This document shows positions 1 to 7,311 of a DNA stretch of 61,133 bases, piece after piece. A program made the translations under genes and the position numbers. How positions within the stretch are numbered: position 1 is the stretch's first letter; each line of letters begins with the position of its first letter. The notes below the pieces were generated by a model. The model saw nothing but the letters and a program-made list of their open reading frames with translations, did not search any database and was not told the origin of the DNA. The DNA comes from Phycisphaerales bacterium. GTDB taxonomy: Bacteria; Planctomycetota; Phycisphaerae; Phycisphaerales; UBA1924. The DNA is taken from the NCBI GenBank assembly GCA_022843545.1, contig JALHNL010000010.1:1-61133 (forward strand), given 5' to 3'.

Positions 1-430
1 GCGGCTTCACCAGCGTGACGATCCGCCCGCTCCCTCCACCGCCCCCACCGCCCCCACCCCCCCCGCCCGCCGGCTTCAGCCACCGCAGCGCGGCGGGGAT
101 CACCAGCCTCTGGGGCGTCCAGCCCGCGTCGATCACCACCAGGTCCACGCCGCCCGCGGCGGCCGCCTCCGCCGGCACCGGCGCGTGCAGCGCGCTTTGC
201 CGCTCCATCACGACCACGCGCGGGTCCTGCCGCAGCTTCCACGCCAAGACGCCATAGCCCGTGTCGATCGCATACACCCGGGCCGCCCCGGCCTGCAGCA
301 GGCAATCGGTGAAGCCGCCGGTGGAGCAGCCAAAGTCAGCGCAAATTAGCCCCTCCACGCTCAGCCCCATCACGTCCAGGGCGTGACGGAGCTTCACACC
401 GCCTCGGGAAACAAAGGGCTGCGGGGTCAC
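1..430 (-). CDS. TlyA-family (FtsJ-fold) RNA methyltransferase, 3' end beyond the window
   Basis: SAM-dependent methyltransferase of the TlyA/hemolysin-A family, which 2'-O-methylates rRNA. The N-terminus reads FVSRGGVKLRHALD, then the SAM loop CADFGCSTGGFTDCLLQ, then VYAIDTGYGVLAWKLR, all typical of TlyA. The usual N-terminal S4 RNA-binding domain is absent: the first in-frame start is the GTG at 430, directly preceded by an in-frame stop at 434-436. That GTG overlaps the stop of an IS3 transposase remnant as GTGA, so the S4 part may have been removed by the insertion, or the family may lack it in this lineage. A run of eleven glycines before the GRIVTLVKP strand is a low-complexity insert. 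The gene continues past base 1. Confidence 0.75.
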   Translation of the reverse strand, partial: MTPQPFVSRGGVKLRHALDVMGLSVEGLICADFGCSTGGFTDCLLQAGAARVYAIDTGYGVLAWKLRQDPRVVVMERQSALHAPVPAEAAAAGGVDLVVIDAGWTPQRLVIPAALRWLKPAGGGGGGGGGGGGSGRIVTLVKP

Positions 431-681
431 GCGTCAGGGTACGGGGCTGACGCTGGCCCGACCGGAGGCGCGGCCAGCGTCGCCGCGAACGCCGCGGGTG
501 GCTTGTCGCCGAGCGACGAGTGCGGCCGGTGGTGGTTGTACTCGTGGCGCCAGTTCGCCGCCAAGGCCTTGGCCTCGCGCACGTCGGCGAAAACTCCCGC
601 GTTGAGCAGCTCGTCGCGCAGACGCGAGTGGAGGCTCTCCGCGTAGGCGGGTGGCACCACCCGGCATGCCCACGCGCCCAA
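427..681 (-). pseudogene. IS3-family transposase C-terminal remnant
   Basis: An 84-codon fragment carrying the end of an rve/DDE integrase core. ESLHSRLRDELLN contains the catalytic Glu context, followed by EYNHHRPHSSLGDKPPAAF, the usual IS3 C-terminus. The upstream Asp residues, the helix-turn-helix and OrfA are missing, and the first ~14 codons do not look like transposase. The remnant lies between lpxI (stop at 691) and the truncated methyltransferase gene. No intact terminal inverted repeat was recognised. It is a dead IS copy. Confidence 0.8.
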
Positions 682-690
682 CCCCCCGCC

Positions 691-1590
691 TCACACTTCC
701 CGCGTCACGCTCTGCGCCGCCGGCACGCCGATGATCGTGACGTCCAGGTCGTCTGCACGCGCGATCATCTCGGGCTTGTCGATCATGATCACGTTGCCCG
801 CCGCCAGGGCCAAGCAGCGGCCGCCCGCGGCGGCGAGGTTCTCGACGGTCTTGACGCCCACCGAGGGCACGTCGCTGCGCCGGTCGTGGCCGGCGCGGGC
901 GCCCTTGCAGAGCGTCCAGCCGCCCTTGCGGCACAGCGCGCCGGCGCGCTCGATCATCCGGTCGGTCCCCTCGATGCCCTCGACCGCGATCACGTCCAGT
1001 TCCTTCACCGCGATGGCCTGGCCGATGTCCAGCCGGAGAATCTCGGTGAGCAGGGGCCAGGCGAAGGCCATGTCGGCCCGCTCGGCGGTGCTGGGGGAGC
1101 GCGAGGTCATGACGCCTTCGGTGGCGAGCTGGTCGGGGATCGGCGCGGTGGAGTCGAGCAGTTGAACGCCGTCGCGCTCCAGTTCGCGGGCCACGGCGGC
1201 GAGCATGGCGTGGGAGCGCTTGTCGTGGCGGAGGTGGCGGTACCAGGCCACCAGCGTGCGCATGTCCGGCAGGTTGCGGAACAGCCGCAGCGGGTCGAAC
1301 ATGACCTTGGCTTTGTCCACCCGGCCGACCATGATCGCGTGGGCCACGCCCATGCGGCGCAGGGCCCGGCCCCACGAGCCGACGCGCAGCAGCCCGACGC
1401 TCTGGAACGACGCGCACAGCGAAGGCAGCACCGGATCGAACTGATCCGAAAGCCCCAGCCCGTGAACCGGGTGGCCAGCGTCGCGAAGGTTCTGCGCGAT
1501 GATCACCGGCAGCCGCCCACCGCCCGCGATCAGCCCGATCGGAGTCGGGGGTGGCGGGGGGTCAGGCAGGATCGTCAGCGCGTTGGTCAT
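691..1590 (-). CDS. lpxI: UDP-2,3-diacylglucosamine pyrophosphatase LpxI (DUF1009)
   Basis: LpxI hydrolyses UDP-2,3-diacylglucosamine to lipid X and UMP in lipid A synthesis and replaces LpxH in many non-enteric Gram-negatives. The 299-residue product has the family's N-terminal signature IGLIAGGGRLPVIIA at ~18-32, the central VGRVDKAKVMFDP segment, and a C-terminal half with AIAVKELDVIAVEGIEGTDR and CLALAAGNVIMIDKPEMI. Its length fits the family. A proline-rich stretch at residues 10-16 precedes the conserved core, so the true start could be slightly internal. No Shine-Dalgarno sequence or clear TANNNT box precedes this ATG. An lpxB-like N-domain gene lies 5 kb away at 6670. Confidence 0.93.
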   Translation of the reverse strand: MTNALTILPDPPPPPTPIGLIAGGGRLPVIIAQNLRDAGHPVHGLGLSDQFDPVLPSLCASFQSVGLLRVGSWGRALRRMGVAHAIMVGRVDKAKVMFDPLRLFRNLPDMRTLVAWYRHLRHDKRSHAMLAAVARELERDGVQLLDSTAPIPDQLATEGVMTSRSPSTAERADMAFAWPLLTEILRLDIGQAIAVKELDVIAVEGIEGTDRMIERAGALCRKGGWTLCKGARAGHDRRSDVPSVGVKTVENLAAAGGRCLALAAGNVIMIDKPEMIARADDLDVTIIGVPAAQSVTREV

Positions 1591-1779
1591 ACCGGCAAAC
1601 AGGGTCGCTTCCAGCGACTGCGGACGACTTTCGATCTCGGCCCGTCCGCCGACCGATCACCATGTATCGGCCGACGCTGGGAGTTTACAACGACGAACCA
1701 GGGTTCATCTTTCCCCCACTTACCGCCTGAGTCGAGCCGAATCCGGCATGAACGACCGGAATCGATCGGAGAATGTTCG

Positions 1780-2043
1780 GTGACCCCAGACCCCTGCGAC
1801 CGTGTCGAGCTTGGCGGGCGGGACGGCCAAACGCCGCGTTCTCATCGCGCGGGCGAGCCCGAAGCCGCACAACGCGGCTACCTCCGCCTCTGGTTCGCAT
1901 GCGCCAACCAGTACGCCCGCGCGTACAAGAACGCGGACGGGTCGCAGTATCAGGGGCGGTGCCCCAAGTGCGGCGCGGCGATCCAGTTCCCCATCGGCCC
2001 GGGCGGCACCAGCGAGCGGTTCTTCCAGGTCAGCTGCCGCTAG
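1780..2043 (+). CDS. Small zinc-ribbon protein
   Basis: About 87 residues, of which the last ~50 are clearly protein-like: LRLWFACANQYARAYKN, then CPKCGAAIQFPIGPGGT and a final FQVSC. One CxxC knuckle plus two isolated cysteines could bind one zinc. Similar WF-C...CPKCG...GPGGT proteins are, from memory, common uncharacterised planctomycete genes. The start is uncertain: GTG at 1780 is the only start codon seen in this frame close to the conserved part. The frame is open far upstream, but that part reads as antisense to lpxI. Its stop overlaps the convergent hisS stop (CTAG at 2040-2043). The 189 bp before it hold no other recognised feature. Confidence 0.65.
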   Translation: MTPDPCDRVELGGRDGQTPRSHRAGEPEAAQRGYLRLWFACANQYARAYKNADGSQYQGRCPKCGAAIQFPIGPGGTSERFFQVSCR

Positions 2044-3353
2044 GGCGTGATCCGCGCCAGCATCGCGTCGGTCGCCCCGCGGTCCTGGGTGTTGTCGTCC
2101 AGGTTCTTCAGGGTCACCTCGCCCGCGCCCTCGATGATGATCGCGAAGCGTGCCCCCGCATCGCTGGCGTCCTTGAGCAGTTTGCCGATGTTCTTCGTCG
2201 CCTTGTATGACCGGCGGGCGTGCAGCCCGCGCCCGCGCAGGCGGGCCAGAAGCGGCGCGACGGCCGCGTCGCTCTCGGGGGTGCCGTTGGAGATCACAAA
2301 CGCGTCGGGGCGGAGGCCCAGGTCTTTGGCGATCTGCGCATCGGTGGGCATGAGGCCCTTGTCCTGCAGCACCAGCGAGAGCACCACGTCGCCCATGCCG
2401 AAGCCCACGGCGGGGGTGGGCGGGCCGCCGAAGACCTCGATGAGGTTGTCGTAGCGCCCGCCGCCGGCGACGGCGCGTTCGCCGTCAACGATGACCTCGA
2501 AGACGGTGCCGGTGTAGTAGGCGAGGCCGCGGGCGATGTAGGGGTTGACCGCGCACCAATCTTCGACACCCAGCGAGGCCAGAGCCGCGCCCAGGTCGGC
2601 AAAGCGGGGCGAGTCGCTGACCCGTGGCGCGCGGAGCCCGGCGGCCATCGCGTCGAACCTGGCCAGGTCCACGCCCATCGCGGCGAACATGGGCCCGATC
2701 TCCGCTTCGGGGATCTTGCCGCGCTTGTCCAGCAGCATCAGCGCCTGCATCTCGCGCCCCGCCGCGCCGCACTCCGCCAGCATGCCCGCGACGATGTGGC
2801 GGTCGTTGATCTGGACGGTGATGTCCGAGGGCTTCAGCCCGCACGACGCGAGCAGGTCCACGCACACGGCGATCGCCTCCGCGTCGGCGGTGGCTCGCTC
2901 CTTGGGCTGGTCGGGCCCGCCCATGCCCAGGATGTCGCAGTTCCATTGCAGGAACTCGCGCAGGCGGCCGCGCTGCGGGCGCTCGGCGCGGAAGCACGGG
3001 CCCTGCCAGAACCACTTGGTGGGCTGGGGGAGCTGCTTGGCCCGCGCGGCGAACATCCGCGCCAGCGTGGGCGTGAACTCCGGTCGCAGCGCGAAGGGCG
3101 CGTGACCCTGCTTGAGGTTCTCGAGCTGCGTCTCGTCCTTGCCGCTGAAGGCGCCGAAGATCTCGCTGACGATCCCTTCGCCGCTCTTGATCGTGAACAC
3201 CTCCACGTGCTCGAAGGTGGGGCCGTCGATCTCCTCGAAGCCGTGGCGCACCGAGGTCTTCCGCCACTTGTCCTCGATCCACCGTCGGCGGGCCATCTCG
3301 ATGGGGTAGAAGTCGCGCGTGCCCTTGGGTGATGGAAGCGTGCTGCCTGGCAT
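2040..3353 (-). CDS. hisS: Histidyl-tRNA synthetase
   Basis: Class II aminoacyl-tRNA synthetase charging tRNA-His. The 437-residue product has the N-terminal SPKGTRDFYPIEM box, motif 2 (RAERPQRGRLREFLQWNCD), the histidine-specific RGLAYYTGTVFE box, the GGGRYDNL motif 3 region, and an anticodon-binding domain in the last ~100 residues. Start chosen at ATG 3353, just before the conserved SPKGTRDF; upstream in-frame codons to 3425 cross into the def promoter. A TACCCT box lies 8 nt before the ATG, suggesting a leaderless mRNA. It is divergent from def, with 52 bp between the starts. Confidence 0.96.
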   Translation of the reverse strand: MPGSTLPSPKGTRDFYPIEMARRRWIEDKWRKTSVRHGFEEIDGPTFEHVEVFTIKSGEGIVSEIFGAFSGKDETQLENLKQGHAPFALRPEFTPTLARMFAARAKQLPQPTKWFWQGPCFRAERPQRGRLREFLQWNCDILGMGGPDQPKERATADAEAIAVCVDLLASCGLKPSDITVQINDRHIVAGMLAECGAAGREMQALMLLDKRGKIPEAEIGPMFAAMGVDLARFDAMAAGLRAPRVSDSPRFADLGAALASLGVEDWCAVNPYIARGLAYYTGTVFEVIVDGERAVAGGGRYDNLIEVFGGPPTPAVGFGMGDVVLSLVLQDKGLMPTDAQIAKDLGLRPDAFVISNGTPESDAAVAPLLARLRGRGLHARRSYKATKNIGKLLKDASDAGARFAIIIEGAGEVTLKNLDDNTQDRGATDAMLARITP

Positions 3354-3361
3354 GGTGGCGG

Positions 3362-3367
3362 AGGGTA
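3362..3367 (-). promoter_or_regulatory. Putative -10 of leaderless hisS promoter
   Basis: TACCCT on the minus strand, 8 nt before the hisS ATG at 3353, with no Shine-Dalgarno sequence. No good -35 is visible. Confidence 0.5.
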
Positions 3368-3394
3368 GGGACCGCGCCCGCGCGCTTCCCGCCA

Positions 3395-3400
3395 TAAAGT
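3395..3400 (+). promoter_or_regulatory. Putative -10 of leaderless def promoter
   Basis: TAAAGT 5 nt before the def ATG at 3406, with no Shine-Dalgarno sequence. It is back to back with the hisS -10, 27 bp away. Confidence 0.5.
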
Positions 3401-3405
3401 CCTGC

Positions 3406-3951
3406 ATGCCCACGAACGCCGGCAATCTGGAGGTCGTGCATTACCCCGACCCGGTGCTGCGCAAGAAGGCCAAGCCCGTCGCGGGAGTCACCGACGAGAT
3501 CCGCGCCCTGGCCGAGCGGATGGTTCAACTCATGTACGACGAGGAGGGCATCGGGCTCGCCGCGCCGCAGGTGGGCGTGAGCCTCCGGCTGTTCGTGGCG
3601 CATGTGCCGGAGGGCGACGGGCGCTCGGCCACCGCGGAACCGCCCACCGCCAGCGCGGGACCGGAGGTCTACATCAACCCCGTCATCGCGCAGCCCGAGG
3701 GCGCGCTTGAGCCGTTCGAAGAGGGCTGCCTCTCGCTGCCCGACATCCGCGGCTCGGTCATGCGCCCGCCGGTGGTGACGATCACCGCGATGGGCCTGGA
3801 CGGGCGGACGTTCACACGGCGCGGGGCGGGGCTGCTGGCGCGGTGCTGGCAGCACGAACTGGACCACCTCGACGGCGTGCTGATCATCGACAAACTGTCG
3901 CAGATGGAGCGCCTGAAGCTCCGCAAGAAGATCCGCGCGCTGGAGGGCTGA
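3406..3951 (+). CDS. def: Peptide deformylase
   Basis: Removes the N-formyl group from nascent proteins using a bound metal. All three family motifs are present in the 181-residue product: GIGLAAPQV (~45-53), EGCLSLP (~107-113) with the metal-binding Cys, and QHELDHLDG (~150-158), the HExxH metal site. A 15-20 residue insert rich in Ala/Thr/Pro follows the LFVAHVPEG strand. Start ATG 3406 is chosen because conserved VVHYPDPVLR follows shortly and the -10-like TAAAGT sits 5 nt upstream; the longer frame from 3319 overlaps the hisS start. It ends 15 bp from the convergent lipoprotein gene. Confidence 0.96.
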   Translation: MPTNAGNLEVVHYPDPVLRKKAKPVAGVTDEIRALAERMVQLMYDEEGIGLAAPQVGVSLRLFVAHVPEGDGRSATAEPPTASAGPEVYINPVIAQPEGALEPFEEGCLSLPDIRGSVMRPPVVTITAMGLDGRTFTRRGAGLLARCWQHELDHLDGVLIIDKLSQMERLKLRKKIRALEG

Positions 3952-3966
3952 TCGTCGAGCTCGCGA

Positions 3967-4398
3967 TCACCGCCCGTACAGGCTGATCCGCCCGGGCTGC
4001 TTGCCCGTGTTGCTGTACGCAAAGTCCACTCGACTGAGCGTTCTGTCGTCGCCGGGCAGATCGATCTCGCGCGCTTCGCCGGGGCGGAGCGTGCCCACGC
4101 TGAAGGGCACCACGGTGCCGCTCTTCAGCTTCACGTCAAAGCGCGTGATGATCACGCCGCCGCGGTCCACTTCCAGGCGGAGTTTGCGGTACTTGCGGTC
4201 GGAGGAGATGCGGACCTGGTCGGTGTCGCCCGGGCCGTCCACGCGCCGCTCGCCCAGCAGCGTCCACCCTTCGCCCTGGATGGGGCCCGACGGATCGGGC
4301 TGGTAGTGACCGCCGCCGTCGTCGTTGTACGTGCAGCCGACGATCGCGGCGGGCGACGCGAGCAGGACGGCGAGTGCGACAGCGCGGATCCGGGACAT
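3967..4398 (-). CDS. Secreted lipoprotein of unknown function (DUF2541-like?)
   Basis: 143 residues with a signal peptide (hydrophobic run ~6-20) ending in a lipobox-like IVGC at ~19-22, so probably lipid-anchored. The mature part is β-strand-rich: GWTLLGERRVDG, KYRKLRLEVDRG, VIITRFDVKLKSG, a REIDLPGDDRTLSRVDF segment and a final GRISLYGR. The alternation of short strands resembles small stress-type periplasmic β-sandwich proteins such as the DUF2541 family, but I cannot confirm the family. A GGAGG ribosome binding site lies 8 nt before the ATG, and TAAAGT ~33 nt upstream could be its -10, so this gene has a leader, unlike def. Confidence 0.75.
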   Translation of the reverse strand: MSRIRAVALAVLLASPAAIVGCTYNDDGGGHYQPDPSGPIQGEGWTLLGERRVDGPGDTDQVRISSDRKYRKLRLEVDRGGVIITRFDVKLKSGTVVPFSVGTLRPGEAREIDLPGDDRTLSRVDFAYSNTGKQPGRISLYGR

Positions 4399-4425
4399 GC
4401 AGGGCCTCCGTGTGATCGCGGAACT

Positions 4426-5067
4426 TTAGCCCCGAACGAACGGATTACCCGCGCGCTCGCGGGCGATCGTCGTCGGCTCGCCATGCCCGGGGAGCACGCG
4501 CGTGCTTCCGGGCAGCGTGTAGAGCCGCTCGCGGATCGAGCGCGCCAGCGTGTCAAAGTCGCTGCCCGGAAAGTCCGTGCGCCCGATCGACCCGGCGAAG
4601 AGCGCGTCGCCCACGATCGCGACGTCGAGCTGCGGCTGGTGGAGCGTGATGCTCCCGGGCGAGTGCCCCGGCGTGTGCAGCACGCGCCAGTCCAGTTCGC
4701 CCAGGCGAAGCACATCGCCGTCCTTGAGCAGCCGATCGGGCCCCGGCGCGCTCACGGGCATGCCTGAAAAGGCCGAGAGGTTCCGCTCCGGGTCGCTCGG
4801 CCAGTCCTTCTCCGCCTCGTGGATGAGAATCGGGATCTTGGGCCAGACCTTGCGCACGTCCGCCACGCCGGCGACGTGGTCCAGGTGCGCGTGGGTGAGC
4901 ACGATGGCCGTGGGCGTCAGTTCACGCTTCTTGATTTCCTCCAGCAACGGCGCGGGGCCGAAGCCGGGGTCGATGATCCACGCGTCGCGGCTGCCGTCGG
5001 GCCACACCAGATAGGCGTTGGTCTCGAACGGCCCGAGGGTGAAGGACTCGATGTTGAACGTGGACAT
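4426..5067 (-). CDS. MBL-fold hydrolase (glyoxalase II / GloB-like)
   Basis: Metallo-β-lactamase-fold hydrolase, 213 residues, of the compact glyoxalase II-like group. The metal motif THAHLDH is at ~62-68, then HTPGHSPGS at ~133-141 (third His), GDALFAGSIGRTD at ~155-167 (bridging Asp) and PGHGEPT near the C-terminus. The C-terminal glyoxalase domain is absent, so it is better called a general hydroxyacylglutathione hydrolase-like enzyme; substrate unknown. Start ATG 5067 is chosen because FNIESFTLGPFETNAYLVW is the family's first strand pair and TACGCT lies 5 nt upstream. Confidence 0.9.
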   Translation of the reverse strand: MSTFNIESFTLGPFETNAYLVWPDGSRDAWIIDPGFGPAPLLEEIKKRELTPTAIVLTHAHLDHVAGVADVRKVWPKIPILIHEAEKDWPSDPERNLSAFSGMPVSAPGPDRLLKDGDVLRLGELDWRVLHTPGHSPGSITLHQPQLDVAIVGDALFAGSIGRTDFPGSDFDTLARSIRERLYTLPGSTRVLPGHGEPTTIARERAGNPFVRG

Positions 5068-5072
5068 GCCCG

Positions 5073-5078
5073 AGCGTA
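5073..5078 (-). promoter_or_regulatory. Putative -10 of leaderless MBL hydrolase promoter
   Basis: TACGCT on the minus strand, 5 nt before ATG 5067, with no Shine-Dalgarno sequence. Confidence 0.5.
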
Positions 5079-5133
5079 CGGGGGTGGCGTGCACCGGGCG
5101 GGTCGGGCGGGTCGGCGGTCCGCGCCGCCGCGA

Positions 5134-5964
5134 TCAGTCGTCCAAGAACTCGGACTCGGGCCCGCGCGGGCGGGGCTTGGGGACCGCGCGAACGCCCTGA
5201 CGAGCGGCCTGGATCGCCGCCTCCATGAGCCGCTGGTGCAGTTTTTCGTGATCGGGGTGCGCCTGCAGGCGTGCGAACAGTTCCTCGACGCGCGCCTCGG
5301 GCGTGCGGGCCATGTCCACCGCCGCGATGGCGGCGTCGCCCAGGCTCTCGCTGGCGGCGATGAACCACCGCGGCGCGGGGAGCACGCCGGCGGGCAGCCC
5401 CTCGATGTCGCCGGCACACGCCACCGCCGCGGGCGCGGGCGTGCCGGCGTCCTTGGCCTGGCGCTTCGCCGGGGCTTTCTTGGCCTTGCTCTTGGCGGGC
5501 GGGGCTGAGAGGTCGTCCGCCGTGGGCGCGGGCAACTTCACCCGCACCGTCACCGGCCCCAGCGCCACGATCGGCCAGTGGCCCGTTCGCGTGGTCGGCT
5601 CGCGCGTGAGCACGACGATGGGCACCTGCTTCTCGTCGGCGCGCTCGCGCAGTTGCCGCCCGTCCATGCCCACCCGCGGGGGCACCACGAGGTAGCACCC
5701 CGGGCGGATCGGCGATTCCTCCGTCCACTCCGCATTCACCACATAGACCTTGCCGGCGTCCATCGCCAGGTCGCGCTTCTGCCTTCTGGCTTCCTGCAGC
5801 GGCAGCACGACCCGGGCCATCCGCTCGTAATCCTGATGATTGAACGCGATCTGCAGCGCCTCGGCCGAGAGCCGCTCGGCCTCAAAGTAGCGGCGGGCCA
5901 CCAGGGCCTGGCTGGCCTTCTCCATCATGGCGTCTATGCGCTGGGCCGCGTCGCTCTTGCTCAC
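5134..5964 (-). CDS. Uncharacterised protein with TPR-like N-terminus
   Basis: 276 residues, function not recognised. The first ~60 residues (AMMEKASQALVARRYFEAE, LSAEALQIAF) look like a helical TPR-type hairpin. A central part (~70-145) has short β-strands, including CYLVVPPRVGMDG, VPIVVLTREPT and GPVTVRVKLPAP. A Lys/Ala/Pro-rich linker follows (~150-180), then a helical C-terminus with LFARLQAHPDHEKLHQRL. No signal peptide, so probably cytoplasmic. Its ATG overlaps the stop of the upstream gene by ATGA (5961-5964), so the two genes are translated together and probably act together. Confidence 0.75.
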   Translation of the reverse strand: MSKSDAAQRIDAMMEKASQALVARRYFEAERLSAEALQIAFNHQDYERMARVVLPLQEARRQKRDLAMDAGKVYVVNAEWTEESPIRPGCYLVVPPRVGMDGRQLRERADEKQVPIVVLTREPTTRTGHWPIVALGPVTVRVKLPAPTADDLSAPPAKSKAKKAPAKRQAKDAGTPAPAAVACAGDIEGLPAGVLPAPRWFIAASESLGDAAIAAVDMARTPEARVEELFARLQAHPDHEKLHQRLMEAAIQAARQGVRAVPKPRPRGPESEFLDD

Positions 5965-6605
5965 TCAGACGCCCCCCCACCGCCACCACCCGCCGGGCGG
6001 ATCTGGTACGCCAGGTCCGTCAGCAGTTGGCGGAACTGCGCCGCGCGCTCGTCAAGCTCGCCGCTCAAGAGGTCCGCCAGCGCCGACCAGTCCTGCAGGG
6101 CCAGCGCGTTCTTGAGTTCGTTGAGGTCAGCGGTCAATGCCGACAGGTGGGGCTCGAGCGCGCCGCGCCGGCCGTCAACCTCCACCCGGGCCGCGTCAAG
6201 GTCCATGCCCAGGAGCGTCGGCCCCTCGTGCACGACCCGCCGCACCATGTCCCACACCTCGACCGTGTCGGTCAGTTGCTCGAACGCCCCGCCGAGTTCG
6301 CCGCCGCGGATGGCCTTGGCGGCCTTCTGCTGGACGCCGGAGAGCCTGTCCAGTTCCTCCGCCGCGTCGAGCAGCGCACCGGAGACGAACGCCTTGGGCT
6401 CGGTGGTGATGAAGGCGAGTTCGGACGCGCCCAAGGGCGTGCTGGGCGGTGTCGCCAGGGTGTCGGGGTCAAGCCGGCGACCGTCGAGGAGGACGTCGAT
6501 GACCACCCGCCCCCGCGCCTCGGCCGCCGCCTTGGCCGCCTCGATCCCCCCGGCCAGGCTGGCGTGGGGAACGGCGAGGGGCTGGTTGTCGAGGAGGATG
6601 GGCAT
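5961..6605 (-). CDS. Uncharacterised protein, partner of the 5134 gene
   Basis: 214 residues, function not recognised. An N-terminal β-rich part (MPILLDNQPLAVPHASLAGG; VVIDVLLDGRRLDPDTL) is followed by a helical region with coiled-coil character from ~70 (FVSGALLDAAEELDRLSGV; ALTADLNELKNALALQDW) and a Gly-rich tail. It is short of charged surface motifs of known enzymes and has no signal peptide. It is first in a two-gene unit with a 4-bp overlap to the next gene. A TTATCC stretch near the start is not a clean TANNNT box. Confidence 0.72.
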   Translation of the reverse strand: MPILLDNQPLAVPHASLAGGIEAAKAAAEARGRVVIDVLLDGRRLDPDTLATPPSTPLGASELAFITTEPKAFVSGALLDAAEELDRLSGVQQKAAKAIRGGELGGAFEQLTDTVEVWDMVRRVVHEGPTLLGMDLDAARVEVDGRRGALEPHLSALTADLNELKNALALQDWSALADLLSGELDERAAQFRQLLTDLAYQIRPAGGGGGGASE

Positions 6606-6669
6606 GGGGATAAGGATCGGCTATCGGGCGGGCCCGCGTCAAGCCTGTCGGCAACCTGCCGGATGGGGC

Positions 6670-7311
6670 TTACTCCTGAGGTCCGCCCGTGGCGCGGGGG
6701 TCCGCCGCGGCGGCCTTCGCCACCTCCCGCGCGTCGCGGCGGCGCTTCTTGTGGATCAGCCGGACGTTGCGGGCGTAGACCACGATGCCCGACACCTGAC
6801 CCAGCACGCCCACGATGTCCTGCCGCCAGGCGAAGTAAGCGAAGAGCACGGCCCCCGCGAGCATGCTCGTCCACCAGAAGCTCTCGGGGATCACGCTCTC
6901 ACGCTTCTTTTCGGAGATGAACCACTGGATCAGCCATCGACCGGCGAACGCCAGTTGCCCGCCCAGACCCACCAGCACCCACACGGCCCCCGTCCAGTTG
7001 GTGACGTTCAGAATCCTGAACGCCACGTTGCCGCTGGTCTGCACCGCGTTTTCGTACACCTCGGCGCCGAAGACGCCCTTGAACTGCTCGGAGGTCAGCA
7101 CGCTTGACGCGGGGCGGTCGCGGTAAAGAAATCTGAACGAGTACGAGCCCGCCTCGTCGCGGACGGTTTCCAGCTCACCCCGCACGTTGCCGATCTGCAC
7201 GCGCGACAGTTCCGCCCCGGGGCGGGTGTCGTAGCGGATCGACGGGCCATAGACGATCCACACGCCCAGCGCGAGCAGGGCCAGCATCGCGGCGATCGGT
7301 TCCCACTTCAC
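6670..7311 (-). CDS. LAB_N-domain membrane protein (lipid-A-disaccharide synthase N-domain-like)
   Basis: 213 residues: an N-terminal TM helix (AAMLALLALGVWIVYG), a ~75-residue non-membrane part, then a LAB_N domain with three TM helices: WVLVGLGGQLAFAGRWLIQW, SEKKRESVIPESFWWTSMLA and DIVGVLGQVSGIVVYARN. The QW...SEK...P..FW pattern is diagnostic. LAB_N proteins accompany GT2 glycosyltransferases and undecaprenyl-type lipid sugar transfer; LAB_N is also found fused to LpxB in some bacteria. The GTG start (7311) overlaps the upstream GT2 stop as GTGA, so the pair is coupled and likely forms one membrane glycosylation unit. Exact substrate not known. Confidence 0.88.
   Translation of the reverse strand: MKWEPIAAMLALLALGVWIVYGPSIRYDTRPGAELSRVQIGNVRGELETVRDEAGSYSFRFLYRDRPASSVLTSEQFKGVFGAEVYENAVQTSGNVAFRILNVTNWTGAVWVLVGLGGQLAFAGRWLIQWFISEKKRESVIPESFWWTSMLAGAVLFAYFAWRQDIVGVLGQVSGIVVYARNVRLIHKKRRRDAREVAKAAAADPRATGGPQE

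Noticed and set aside
434..1417. 327-codon minus-strand frame overlapping lpxI
   Set aside because: Arg/Gly/Pro/His-rich translation, a shifted-frame shadow of lpxI.
520..1779. Long plus frame upstream of the small zinc-ribbon gene
   Set aside because: It is antisense to lpxI and low in conserved character; only the part from ~1780 looks real.
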